64,000 bases of DNA from Macrolepiota albuminosa (lineage: Eukaryota; Basidiomycota; Agaricomycetes; Agaricales; Agaricaceae): positions 577,723 through 641,722 of the forward strand of contig JAMWFC010000125.1 of the NCBI GenBank assembly GCA_027475525.1. Reading direction: 5' to 3'. This document shows positions 11,640 to 22,930 of this stretch, in pieces. Under the pieces are notes generated by a model, which was not told where the DNA came from, did no database searches, and saw only the letters and a list, made by a program, of their open reading frames with translations. Within the stretch, counting starts at the first letter, position 1; every line of letters begins with the position of its first letter. A program made the position numbers and the translations under genes.

Positions 11640-12990
11640 TGGAAGAGGGGCATTATACTATGCCAGCAGACCTGGTCAATGAAACCCCGCTGATAAATGA
11701 GCTAATTAAAAGAGGAATCACATACAAAAAAGAACTCACTGACCTAGGTAATATGCAGTCAGAAATAGTCAACTCACAAACTATTCATCAAAGTTGAAAA
11801 TTGATATTATAAGAGAAATAAGAGAATACTCTAGAAAAAACTCAAACTAAACATTATGAAAGAAATTACAGCCTTGAAAAAGGACCTACTTGATACTCTG
11901 AATATACCAAACATTGGAGAAGCATTAAGAAAGTCCAAGCCAAGATCCTGGACAAAAGAATAAAAAGTATAGAAGCAAGGTGCTCTACCAGGGTGACAGA
12001 CATTATGGCAATGAACTTCTTCATTTATGGTGAGAGTGAGACACTGACAAAACCATGGATTAACATAAACAAACCTAGAAAACCAATGGATACAATAACT
12101 GTGCTAAAGCCTACGAGGTCTGAAACAAATGAATTTGAGAAAAATGCCATAAAAATGTCAAAAATGGCCAGAGATTACCATGACAAAATACAATTGCAGG
12201 ACTGCTCTGACTACATAGCAGGCAGAAGAGAAGAACAAAGAAGGTCCTAAAGTGTATAGATAAAACACTGACTGATACACAAATAAAACACATGGACAAC
12301 CCAATGGAGGAGGCCAAAGTCTGTAAAGCATTGAATCCATGAAAAATGTAAAAGCAGCAGGCTTAGACAGAATACTACATGAGATGTGGAAGGAGCTACT
12401 ACACAGGTTTGAGAAAATGCTCAAAGAAGGGAAATACAAATTCAACATATCAAAGGCCTTTACAATTGTTTTTAATGACATTAGGACATATGGGATGGCA
12501 AAGAACACAGACTTTGCTAATAAATAGTTATGCCCAATATATAAAAAGGGCAATAGAACAGATATAAGTAACTACCACCCCATTACAGTACTAAATACAG
12601 ACTATAAAATCATGACTAAAGTACTGGCTAATAGACTGGGGGAAGTATCTTCCCATATTGTACACACAGCACAGGCTGGCTTCATGAAAGGGAGAAGGAT
12701 TGAGAACCAGACCAAACTCACATATATGATGATTGAATGGTGCAACATGTCACAGACAAATGGAATGATAATTTGTCTAGATCAGGAAAAAGCCTACAAT
12801 AAGATTTTACACCCATTTATATGGGCCTCCTTTAAGAAATTCAAATTCTCTACTTCATTTATAAATATGGTAAAAGCTCTATATGCCAGAGCTAAGACAA
12901 CAGTCATTTTAAATAGGGAGAAAAGTACATCTTTCAAAGTCATCATCAGAGGAGTGTGACAAGGAGATCCCCTCTCCTGATTACTATTGA
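11640..12990 (+). pseudogene. LINE reverse transcriptase remnant, copy 1
   Basis: The reading resumes after the family D LTR. Recognisable RT blocks: NYHPITVLNTDYKIMTKVLA, then QAGFMKGRRIENQTKL, then MIICLDQEKAYNKILHP, then a RGV-stop-QGDPLS block at about 12950. The sequence breaks off before the catalytic FADD block. The longest open piece is 12612-12959. These blocks identify a LINE-type RT. Truncation and many stops make it non-functional. Confidence 0.8.
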
Positions 12991-13289
12991 ATAATCTCTA
13001 ACTACCAATACCAGGGACAAGAAAGGGGAGCTCCCCCCCAAACCACAAAAAAGCACAAGATTGCCTTTCACCACCTACTACTAGAAAGAGAATTGAAGGG
13101 ACAAATTCAATATAGTTCCATGTTGGATTGAAGGGCTAAAAGATAAAATAGAACTCAGAACATGCAAAGTGCCTAAGAAAAGTGCACACAGCACAAGCAC
13201 AGTCAGAGATATGCTCCACATAACCAAAATGCTAGATACCAATGATAATCCAAATCACAGACCACATAAAAACTGCACATGTGATGCGT

Positions 13290-14210
13290 GTAAAGAATAC
13301 AGACCTTAATAGATGCAGGAACTTACATAAAATGTCCTTGACTTGCAGATGAAGTCTTAAGTAAGCTAGAACAGAGGTGGAATACAAGATCAGAACAGCA
13401 AAGCAGGGCACTCACAGAGGTGGAGCTATAAATGTGCCAAATAGAGGAAGCACAAGTGTTCAACCCTGAAATCTCAACAATGGATAATCTAGGAGAAGGC
13501 TTCCAAATTTTTATAGATGCAAGTGCTGGCCAGGACACAGGCTCCATGGACTATAGCAGAGCAGGAGTAGGAATCTGCTTCAGTCAAGATGACCAAAAAA
13601 AACCTTGCTATAAGACTTCCCAGTAACCTCCCACAGTCTAACAATGCAGGAGAGGCAGTTGCTATACTAGTGGCAGTTCAGAAGACACTTAGCAACTGCA
13701 TTCTACATATAAAAAGCAACTCACAAATAATACTAGATACCATCACAAAGAACCTGTCAGAGAGAGAAGATGAAGGGTGGATTGGTATAGCAAACAAATT
13801 GATATTAAAAGTCCTAGTAGCAAACCTCAGGCAAAGGCAGGGAATGACCCTGCTAGAAAAAGTAAAAGGGCATGGCATACTAGGGAATGAGAGTGCAGAT
13901 AAGCTAGGAAGTAAACAAGTAAATAAGACTGTCAAAGATGAAATTAAATTCACAATAAAAGTATGACATCTCAGGTGCCAAACTGTCTAGTATAGCCAAT
14001 CCACAGCCTATAAGGGCCTGGTAGAGATCTCTGCTACCACCATATAGAAAAGGTATGACTATCCACCTGGATATGACCTGCTGGGCTGTACATGCACTAA
14101 ATGGTGATGCACCAAACAATGAACAAATCTGGCTCTCATTCAAGGAAAAGTTGGTGTCAAAAGAGATTAGGGCCTTATTATGGAAATTGATGCATAATGC
14201 ATATAAGAGT
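13290..14210 (+). pseudogene. LINE RNase H and C-terminal remnant, copy 1
   Basis: The segment FIDASAGQDTGSMDYSRAGVG (first catalytic Asp), QSNNAGEAVAILVAVQKT and LEKVKGHGILGNESADKL follow the order of the ribonuclease H fold found after RT in fungal LINEs. A tail reading LLWKLMHNAYKSHG resembles the LINE C-terminus also seen at 30.9 kb. The longest open piece is 13589-13966. The RT thumb between 12990 and 13290 is mostly lost. Confidence 0.7.
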
Positions 14211-14985
14211 CATGGAGAGTAGCTACTGAGATTTTAGTGGGTATTAGATAGTGCCTAGATATGGGCCTGAGCCCCACACTCAGTGCATAAAGGCATTTTC
14301 CATGGCATGGCTTGTGACTAATGGACAAAATAGAAACTTCATACCCCTGGTGACAGAGGTTGACAATTGTGAACTATCTGAAAACCAATAGTGGTATCAC
14401 AAAAAAAAACTACACCACCAAAAAGACTGACAATGCCATAGGCCTGGGGCCACCCACCGCTCTACCCACCGCTTCTGCACCTCCTGCTGCTACTGCTGCC
14501 TCTGCCACAGCCACTTCTAGCAAGTCCAGCAAGTCCAGCACCTTTGTCACCCTCTGCTTAGAGGAAGAGAGGGCTCCCCAGCATTCACTGCTGTTTTGAG
14601 CCACATCCCTAAGACAATGGAGTTTCAGCAATAGTGTGCTGGACCCCCAACTAATTGATCCCTTGCATAATCTCCAATATAAGGGGCCCAGACACCTGAG
14701 CTACCCCCTGCTGGATGAGGATATAAGCTGAGGCACCACCATCTAACAGGAGGAAGTGCTCTTGGGCCCACCCTGGGATAATCAGTTTGACACACTGAAA
14801 TAGGAGAAGCATGCTGCTCATGCATCTGTTTTCTGCATGATGCTGCCATGTTCCCCACCAGCCAGTTCCTCTACCATGCTTTTCTCCACCCACCCACAGA
14901 CACTATCTTAAGATCAGCGGATTGTTAGACAATTACCTTTTCACAGTGCTAGAAACATTAGCTATGTTGAATCAGTAGACATGAC
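14211..14985. other. Unassigned junction between LINE and YR element
   Basis: Includes an Ala/Ser/Thr-coding low-complexity tract at 14450-14550. Probably LINE 3' end plus the 5' part of the YR retrotransposon, but I cannot place the boundary and see no terminal repeat. Confidence 0.3.
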
Positions 14986-14987
14986 AC

Positions 14988-16510
14988 ATGCCTGCATTGA
15001 TGAACAATCCGAATGAAGTTACATGCCCCAATTTTACATTGGAAGACTACACAGAAGCATGCAACGCAATGATTGGGGAGAACATTGATGAGGCAGCAGC
15101 GATTGTGATGCTGGTGAACGTGTGGAACACAAACAATGCAGCTGAGAAGGTGATATGGGCACGCCAAAGACATGAGTTGGAAGAGACTGGAAGGGAGGAA
15201 GAAAGCTGGGCCAGGAGGATAGCCAGCACAGAGCAGAAGCAAGAGAGATGGAGGAAGAAGTGGCCAGAAACGAAGAGAGGAAGAGGCACAAAAACAAGTA
15301 TACAATAGTATTGATGGCCCCCCCACCCATCCTACCACTAGAGATCTTGCCAGCCTACACAATGTCACATTTGCAGAAAGGGCTGTATGTCGAGATGTGG
15401 TACTTCACAAACAAGGGCTTGGAATGCATGTTAAAGACCTCTTCCACGTTGGATGAGAACATGCTAGTCCAGTTGGTGGATAGAGATGGCGGTGCAGTGT
15501 GGACAATGGCAATGGCAGCCAGGGGGTTGAAGACAGCTCTAGATGACAGGGAATTGACATGGGACCAGTTCTCCATAGCCATCCCCAGATTTGTGGATGC
15601 AATCCACGTGGCAGGGTGGATGGAGCAGCGGCAGTCAATGATGGCAAGCCTGTTCAAAAGCTTACAGATGCATCCTTACCAAGCAAGCTGGGACCTGCTA
15701 GACAGAACAATTCTGCTGAGGTACCTATTGGAGCAGAGGAGGTTGTGGCACCAGGCCCTGGATGCAGGCATGGGAGCATGGAATATTGGCATTCTGAGTG
15801 ACCCACTGCTGGCCATGGCTGCAGATGTGGTACTCAAGGAGCAGAGCAACAGGGCCAAAGCAGAGAGGAACAGATTGGCAAGTCATCCCAATATACTGGG
15901 AGCATAGCAACTGACAAGGCAGTTGATTTACTTCAACCCACTCAACCTTGGCCTTTCAACTTGACATGTACATGTGCATGCCACCTGCTAACACCTGATG
16001 AACCAATATCATGGGACACGGGTCCAACAATATGTCGCAGATCTGACTGGCTGGCAGAGAGAACATGGGAACTGGAGAGCCCACCATTCTAGATCAAGGC
16101 AATGTAGATCAAAGATCCAAGAGTGCTCAAGGTCACCAACAAATCAGAGCGGCCACAGGGGGAGAGGCAGATCCCTGAGACCCAGGGAGCAGAACAGGCA
16201 ATATGAGTGCCAAGCTTCACAAGAGAGGGGTTTTTGAAAAGGCACAGGAAAAAAGCTCACCGCCTGCACCATATGCCTTGGGCGTCATCCACACAACATT
16301 TTTCAGTGCAACAAAACACGCACCTGGGACAATCAATTCAACACCCTTGCACAATGGGTTGACAAGAGCCTGGTCATGCAGGACAGGCAGCCAGTATGTA
16401 TGGACTGGCAGAGAGAGAAGGGTTTCCCTTCTAGGAGACACGATGACAGACATATCTGCTTGGGCTGTGGGCCCTCATCTCATGGAGCTCAGGAGTGCCC
16501 TCAAACAGAG
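14988..16510 (+). pseudogene. YR element Gag-like region
   Basis: Two overlapping open stretches (14988-15308 and 15248-15907) encode a charged coiled-coil-like segment (Glu/Arg/Lys-rich) followed by a helical part. After frameshifts, a CCHC knuckle CLGCGPSSHGAQEC lies at about 16459-16500. Such proteins package the RNA. The overlap and shift between the two ORFs could be programmed or a mutation. No close family recognised beyond the context. Confidence 0.55.
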
Positions 16511-16744
16511 AAGCCTTAAAGCAGAGACCCCCTACCATGCAGACAGCTGGAAGACATACCTGTGTGCAGCTGGGCTCCTGGAATGGTATGTGGAGGTACC
16601 AGAGGGCCTGCACAGGGGTTTCCAATTTGGTTTCCCAAGTATCCACTGAATGCAGATGCCACCTAATGCAGCCTCAGTTGTCAAATACTCAGGTGAGTTG
16701 GAGGCGATCACAGCCAAAGAGATCTGAAGGGGGCTTTATAATGG

Positions 16745-18290
16745 TCTGATGTCAAAGGTGGAAATGGAAGCAATCATTGGGCCTTTTCAGACCTCTCCAC
16801 TGTCAATCATTCCAAAGACTGAGGGGACGGGCAAGTTCAGAGTCATATAAAACCTGTCATTTCCTCCAAAAGTCAGTGGGAGGTACTCCAATGAGGCAAT
16901 CAACCAGTTCATTGAAGCGGAAGATTTTCTGTGCACATGGGGAACATTTTCCACAGTGTGCCAGATCATTGCAGATCTCCTGCCAGGCTCCCAGGCAGCA
17001 ATACATGATGTGGCAGAAGCCTACAGGATGATACCACTACACCACTCACAGTGGCCAGCAGTGGTGGTCAGAACTGGTGAGGACAGCTACTGTGTCAACA
17101 CAGCTCTATGCTTTGGAGCATCTCCTTCTGCTGGAGGGTATGGACGAGTGGCAGATGCAGGGCTCGACATCATGCATCACAGGGGAATTGGACTGATCAC
17201 ACATTGGGTCAATGATCATTTGTTTATCTGGGTCCAATGTTGGTACCTAAATAGTTACAACAGAAAGAGAGAGCAGCGGAGAGCAGAGATCAAGGAGCAG
17301 GGAACTCTCCAATCTGGGAGGTGAGTCTGGTATGGAGGAGGCATATCAGACAACAGATCAGTGCAGGAATTTGCAGAAGATTGTAAGTTCCTGCTGCAGG
17401 ACAAAGGGCATGGCTCAGATCGAGAGAGTGGGGACTCAGAGTGTACCTACAATATGCAGGACATCAATGAGATCTCCAGGGAGCTGGGAATACCTTGGGA
17501 GAAGTCAAAGAACAGAGCATTTGCCAGCTCCAATGTCTACATCAGGCTGGAGTTGGATCTGCCAGCTTACACAGTTGCCTTCGCACAGGAGAAAGTTGCG
17601 AAGTACCAGAAGGCAATTGAAGAATAGAAGAAACAGTCCATTTTTGATATATGAGACATCCAAAAGTTACATGGAAAGCTTCTGCATGCCACCATGGTTT
17701 ACCCAGAAGGGCGAGCCTACCTGGTGGCATTGGAAACAATGCTACTGGGAGCACATAAGCATCCTTTTGCTCACAAGCATCCACTGGAAGGGGTACTACA
17801 GGACCTGGATTGGTGGGAGACAGCACTTTGGTCAGGTAGAAGAAGGCCAATCCCAAGACCAATTGTAATTACCTTATCAGACATCGGAGCCTACTCAGAT
17901 GCCAGCTCAGGCATTGGAGTTGCCATCGTCATGGTGTCTCATCCCAGGATGGCAGTCGTGGAACAGCAAGAGAGATATACAGTAGGCAGAGGCAGTCAGT
18001 TTTGAGCTCCTGGTGCAGACGGTCATTGCAGCTACAGACCCAAACACAAGGCATAGGTTGTACGGAGACAACCAGAGAGTGGTTGAAGGATGGTGGAATG
18101 GACAGAGCAGAAATGCGGCCGTCAACACAGTATTTTGGCGCATACATGCGTTCCTTGAATGAGAGGGGAGACAGGAGACCATCTACTCAGCATATGTCCC
18201 AAGTAGCGACAACCCAGCTGACAGGCCTTCAAGAGGCATCTACCCCTCAAGATCCAGGCTCTTACCTCCAGTGGACCTCCAGGGGGAGGC
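16745..18290 (+). pseudogene. YR element reverse transcriptase and RNase H
   Basis: RT blocks in several frames: PLSIIPKTEGTGKFR (about 16795), DVAEAYRMIPLHHSQWPAVV (about 17010-17070), FGASPSAGGYGRVADAG (about 17115) and the catalytic block THWVNDHLF (about 17205), where the usual WVDD has become WVND. RNase H follows: DIGAYSDASSGIGVAI near 17880 and LYGDNQRVVEGWW near 18060. The Asp-to-Asn change and frameshifts argue against activity. The motif set separates this RT from LINE and gypsy RTs. Confidence 0.75.
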
Positions 18291-18689
18291 CAAATACCTC
18301 CTGGTGGACTGCACAACAGAATTCTCTCCCACCAAGGTACGGTTACTATAAGAGGGCAGGTACAGTGCAACAGCAGCCCAAGTGCAACACCATGCGGCAC
18401 AGGAGGCAAATACATGGAGGGCCTTCAATGATGAGCATTTCCGAGAGCTCTGGGGTGCAGAACTCAGCAGCTGGGATCCTTAACGGGGTTCCCAGGTTTG
18501 GAGCTCCTCTGCCAGAACCAACATTCAATGGACATCCGAGACCTTACCAGCCAGGGTTGACTCCAACCCCATCCAGGCAACGACCACACTGCCTTGCCAA
18601 GGACCGTCTGCTGCTATGGAGACCCACAAGGGTGGGAGGCACAAACAGCAATACGGCAACAGGAGAGGACTCAGACAGAATCAGGACAG

Positions 18690-19665
18690 TGATGGCAGCC
18701 TCCTTGTCAGAAAGCACGAGAGGAACCTATGGGGCAGGTCTGCTCACCTTTCATGTGTATTGTGACCTGAAAGGGGTGCCAGAGGAAGAGAGGTGCCTAG
18801 CACACCCGAAGTTGATACTGTCCTTTATAGCGGCATGTGCAGGTTCATATTTGAAGTCAGCACTGTCAAACCACGTGTGTGGGGTACAAGCGTGGCATCT
18901 ACTCCATGGCGCTGAGTGGAGAGCAGTCAACATAGAGTGCAAACAGCATTGGAAGGGGCAGCATGATTGGCTCCAAAGGGAGCAAAGAGACCCAAATAGG
19001 ACCCTTTTACCATAGATATCATTGACAAGCTGTGTGCACAGTTAGATCAGAGCGACCCCATGGATGCAGCAATCAACACCTGTATCAAGGTGGCATTTTT
19101 CAGAATGGCTAGGCTCGGTGAGCTGGTGCTACCCAACCTCAAGGCCTTCGACCCCGAGAAGCATGTGAAGAGGTCAGATGTTACAGAGGGTGAGGACCAG
19201 GAGGGGAACAGAGTGATGGTCATATTCCTACCATGGACCAAGGTTGCAGTCGAGGGGGAGGACATCTACTTCGCAAAAGAAAGCGGAGCAAGTGACCCAG
19301 CAGAGGCACTGACGAACCATCTCCAAGTCAACGAACTACCCCCAGACACTCACCTCTTTGCCTACAAAACAAGCAAAGGCCCCAAAGTCCTCACAAGAAC
19401 AACATTCATAAAACGCCTTAACAGGATCGCAAAGGACTTAGGCATCGGAGTCCTCAAGTTCCATGGCATAAGGATTGGTTCAGTACTAGAGTATCTACTG
19501 AGAGGGGTACCACTCGAAGTGGTGAAGGTGATGGGATGCTGGGGCAGCGATGTGTTTGCCCTTTATCTCCGAAAGCATGCAGCGGTGTTGGCAAGATACC
19601 TGCAAGATTCACCAGCTCTGGAAGAGGTGACGCGGATCATGGTAGCCCTCCCACCAGTGAGATAA
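18690..19665 (+). pseudogene. YR element tyrosine recombinase
   Basis: The N-terminal SAM-like domain (SLSESTRGTYGAGLLTFHVY, about 18700-18760) is in one frame to a stop near 19013. The catalytic domain continues in another frame as the open stretch 19060-19665. It keeps the first Arg (FFRMARLGEL), the H-x-x-R box (FHGIRIGS), the Trp/His-position segment GCWGSD and a tyrosine in ALYLRKH. These are the catalytic residues of tyrosine recombinases, which insert the circular cDNA without target duplication. One frameshift between domains prevents full-length synthesis. The catalytic half is the best-kept part of the element. Confidence 0.8.
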
Positions 19666-19700
19666 AGTAAGTCCGCTCCTTCGAAGGAGGTGTCCGTGCT

Positions 19701-22550
19701 TCGCTCGACACGTCGCGGTGCTCCTGGCAGCAGTGGGAATCGCAGCTCACACAGGCCAACCCACAGAATACGAGACGCTATTTCGAGTCAAGGGACCTCC
19801 GGCCCCTTTCCCCAAAAAACGCAGAGACAAAGTACATTATACTTAAAGGATAGAGAGAAATAACTAGACGTATAGAAATACTTAGAACCTTTAACAGGCC
19901 ACCAATCGCGCGTTCAAACACATAGAATAGGCACAAAACTCCCCAATACAATGTTTAATCCCTAAACCTAAATCGTTCCCCCAACCCGTCCAACGTAAGA
20001 GAAACAAAAACAAAAGAACGAAGAAACGCACTTGGGCATCTTTAGAGTCGAACGAACCCACCTCCGCGCATTTCCCTTCATTTGCGTTCGATGTAGACGT
20101 GACCCTCTCAAACACCCGATTCTCACAAAAAAAAAAAAGATGGAAAAAAGCAAACAAAAATGACCTCCCTTCGTCCTCGGGCTCACCGAGGCTCCCAAGC
20201 CAATCTAAATCCCAAGTCGAAATCCCCCAAAACGAAGTCAAAGCAAACTCCAAGCCAACCACCCAGCCGAATCCGAGCTCCCAAAGACCACAATCCTACA
20301 AAGTAAAAGTAAAAGAAGAAAAGAAAAAGTAAAAGAAGAGGCACGAACTCGCCAACTCACCAACTCACCCGAACACCAAAGCGTTACCAAGGCCACCACC
20401 AGACTCCCGAGTCCGCGAAGCGCGCTACTGGCGGAGGTGTTAGTAAGCCCTCGATAAGTATTCGTTCCCAGCCCCGCGAAAAGCTCGAAGGAAGGCGGAC
20501 TAAAATGAAATACGAAAACGAAAACGAAAACGAAAACGAAGAAAGAAGACACTTAGAAGAGGAAGGAAGGAAGGAAGGCAGGGAATGGAAGGAAGGAATG
20601 GAAATAACCCCGTCCATGTGGTATGTGGCGCATTTTCTTTCCCACACACTCATCCCTCCGCAACGCAACGCAACCCTCGTCTCTTGGGCCCACTCCAACA
20701 CCAACACCAGCGGCCAACACCAACGCCAGCGCCCCACGCCCACGCCCACGCCCACGCCTTCGTCCGAGTCTTCGCCTTCTTATACGCTATACCCGCGTTC
20801 GCGGCTTCGTTGTGAGATCTTTGATCGTCGCTACCGAAGATGGGTCATAGCTGTCTTTTTCCTTTTGCTTTTGCCTTTGCTTTTGCTTTTTTCCTTTGGT
20901 TTGTAGTTTGTGGTTTGTGGATTGTTTTTTTTTTTTTTCTTTTTTTGGTATGTCCGGATCGGTTACTTGTCCGACACGACAAAGTCTGCAAAAACTGAGA
21001 ATGGTTCAGCACAAAGAACAAACAGAAACAAGGAAGAAAAAACGCAAAGAGAAAGAGAAAGAGAAACGAAGAAACGAAGAAAGGACAGGTAGGTAGGGCA
21101 GAGAGGGATCCTCGGTGCTACCCGCGAACCAACACTGAAGCTGAAGCTTTAGATTTAGAAGTCTCAAGCTACCCTACTCTACGTCCCCCACCTCATCTTT
21201 CCCGATCTTTTGTTTAAACCCTTTCTTTTTTCGACAGAGGGACAGGGATTGGGAAGATGGACACCAACGACGCAGGGTATACCGCAAAGAAAACAGAAAA
21301 AGAAACGAAGAAGAAAGAACAGGTAGGGGTAGAGTACGGCAGAGGAGAGGGATCATCGGTGCTAATACCCGCGAACCAACCAACCGCTGAACCCTGAAGC
21401 TGAAGCTGAAGCTTTAGAATTAGAAGCCCATTCATACATAGTCCACTCTACGACGTCTCCACACCTCATCGTTTCCTTTCCTTTCCTTTCTTTCTTCCCT
21501 TTTCCATTCTTTCTTTCAAAAAAAAGCCTTTCTTCTTTCTCACAGAGCTTTTGGAAATTATACTTCGCTTCGGGTTCCTACTTACGCGATCAAGTCGCCG
21601 ATTACCGGGGTCCTGTTCCCTCTTCCTTCCTACCACCCTGCTCCGAAACCTACAATAACCAATGCCCAATGCCCAATGTCCAATGTCCAACGCACCACCT
21701 CAATCGTCGTCGTCTTTTTCTTGGCCATCGACCTCAAAGCGAATTTCAAGGGCAAGTAGTCACGTGTGCACTCGCTCGGCCTTTGGGTTGATTTTTGACT
21801 TTTTTGACTTTTTGGTTACCGGTGTTACCTTAAAACCCTGAGCGTGTGTGGTTTACGAGATTCAAGGAGGGGTCAAAGGGGTCAAGACACCGATTGATTA
21901 ACACCGAACCAAGGGGGGGTCTGCCTAATTGCCTGTCTATAGTCTCCGCACCAGGCACCCATTGTCATTGTCGGCTGGGCGAGAATAAGAGTCGACTCGA
22001 GGTCGAGACCGCGCGAGGAGAGAGAGGTACGGGTGTTGATGAAGTGATGAGTGATGTCGATGATACTCTGCACCGAGCTGCGAGGTACTTTTTCTTGCTT
22101 TTTTGGCTTTGGAGTACCCCCCGTCGCGCGCGCCGCCGCTGTCTGGGTCTCTCTACGCAGGGTTCCGTGGTCGCGTCAGGCACGCGTGTTCGCGGGTGCT
22201 GCGTCGGGTTTGAACGTAGAGTACTTACGAGTACAAGTAGAAGTACGACCCCTTGCATGATCGCCCAGGGTCGTGGATGGATGATGCCTCGTGGCTGGGT
22301 GGGAGAATGTGGATTTGATCCCCGATATGTAACTAATAACTCGGAGGCTTTTTTTTGATGCGAACGAACTCTGAACTCCGCGAATCTACGATAGCACAGA
22401 AAAAGTAAATCTTCTTTGACGCCCCCGGACCTTTTATTTTTATTTTATTGTGTATTTTCTACGTAGTAAAGGAGCGGTGTGGTTGCAAGTATGGGATCCG
22501 CAAGCCAAAGGGCAATTTATTTTTTTGGGTGATTTAATGGCGGAGATAAG
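19701..22550. other. Host-like intergenic region with simple repeats
   Basis: CpG content returns to normal immediately after the YR element. Holds homopolymer runs, (AACGAA)-type repeats at 20509-20545, CCCACG repeats at about 20735-20758, Lys/Arg-coding purine runs at 21030-21090 and CTTTC runs at about 21475-21505. ORFs here are low-complexity and on both strands. I see no supportable gene. Confidence 0.4.
21050..21480. repeat. Imperfect tandem duplication, about 235 bp
   Basis: Two diverged copies share GAAACGAAGAA, ACAGGTAGG, GAGAGGGATC, CGGTGCTA, CCCGCGAACCAAC, TGAAGCTGAAGCTTTAGA and a CACCTCATC block. Copies start near 21055 and 21295. The divergence (indels and substitutions) shows an old local duplication in the host island. 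Confidence 0.65.
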
Positions 22551-22702
22551 ATGAGATCACGATCTCGTCCCCGCCTCGCTGTTAATTTTTTTTTCTCAGT
22601 TTTTCGTGGATGGCGAGCGAGGGTTTTGACGCGGGGTTCTTGCGATCACCGCCGGCGATGGATGAAGAATCAGGTGAGAGACGGCGTCGATGGAGGAGGC
22701 GG

Positions 22703-22712
22703 AGCTTATAAG
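22703..22712 (+). promoter_or_regulatory. Possible TATA-like box upstream of the Zn2Cys6 gene
   Basis: CTTATAAGGG about 220 bp upstream of the chosen start codon. A plausible core-promoter element by position and sequence only; no transcript evidence. Confidence 0.25.
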
Positions 22713-22930
22713 GGAATTGGCGCTCCGAGAAGCAAGGGCATGGGGACGGACGATGGCAACGAAGAACCGGACGGGGGGGACAGGGCAGAAATAGGTCTAG
22801 TGGCCGGTGGGGGGAGTTTATATTATTTATGGCAGGGCGTGACCTTTTTTGGGGGAGGGGCAGGCACGGGGTGTTATTATTATTATATTATTTAGATGCT
22901 TGTCTTGGCCTGCGGGTCTGCATCCTCCCA

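Larger units (their letters stand above)
7200..14210 (+). mobile_element. LINE retrotransposon copy 1, decayed and interrupted
   Basis: Order of remnants on the plus strand: ORF1 with a CCHC knuckle, APE-type endonuclease, reverse transcriptase, then RNase H. This is the architecture of fungal Tad1-like LINEs. Three solo LTRs (9504-9708, 9885-10384, 10673-11628) interrupt the endonuclease region, and the protein reading resumes cleanly across each. Stops and frameshifts occur throughout and CpG is nearly absent, so the copy is old. A related but distinct copy lies on the minus strand at 30.6-33.5 kb. Confidence 0.8.
14985..19700 (+). mobile_element. DIRS/Ngaro-like tyrosine-recombinase retrotransposon
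   Basis: Gag-like region with a zinc knuckle, RT, RNase H, then a tyrosine recombinase instead of a DDE integrase. This is the gene order of YR retrotransposons, and the RT wording is of the type common in Agaricomycetes. Frameshifts separate the RT pieces, while the recombinase C-terminal half is a clean 201-codon ORF. The terminal split repeats expected for Ngaro/DIRS elements were not identified. Confidence 0.8.

Noticed and set aside
20384..20755. Long ORFs on both strands in 19.9-21.7 kb
   Set aside because: They are translations of simple repeats, open on both strands, with no domain or splice support.
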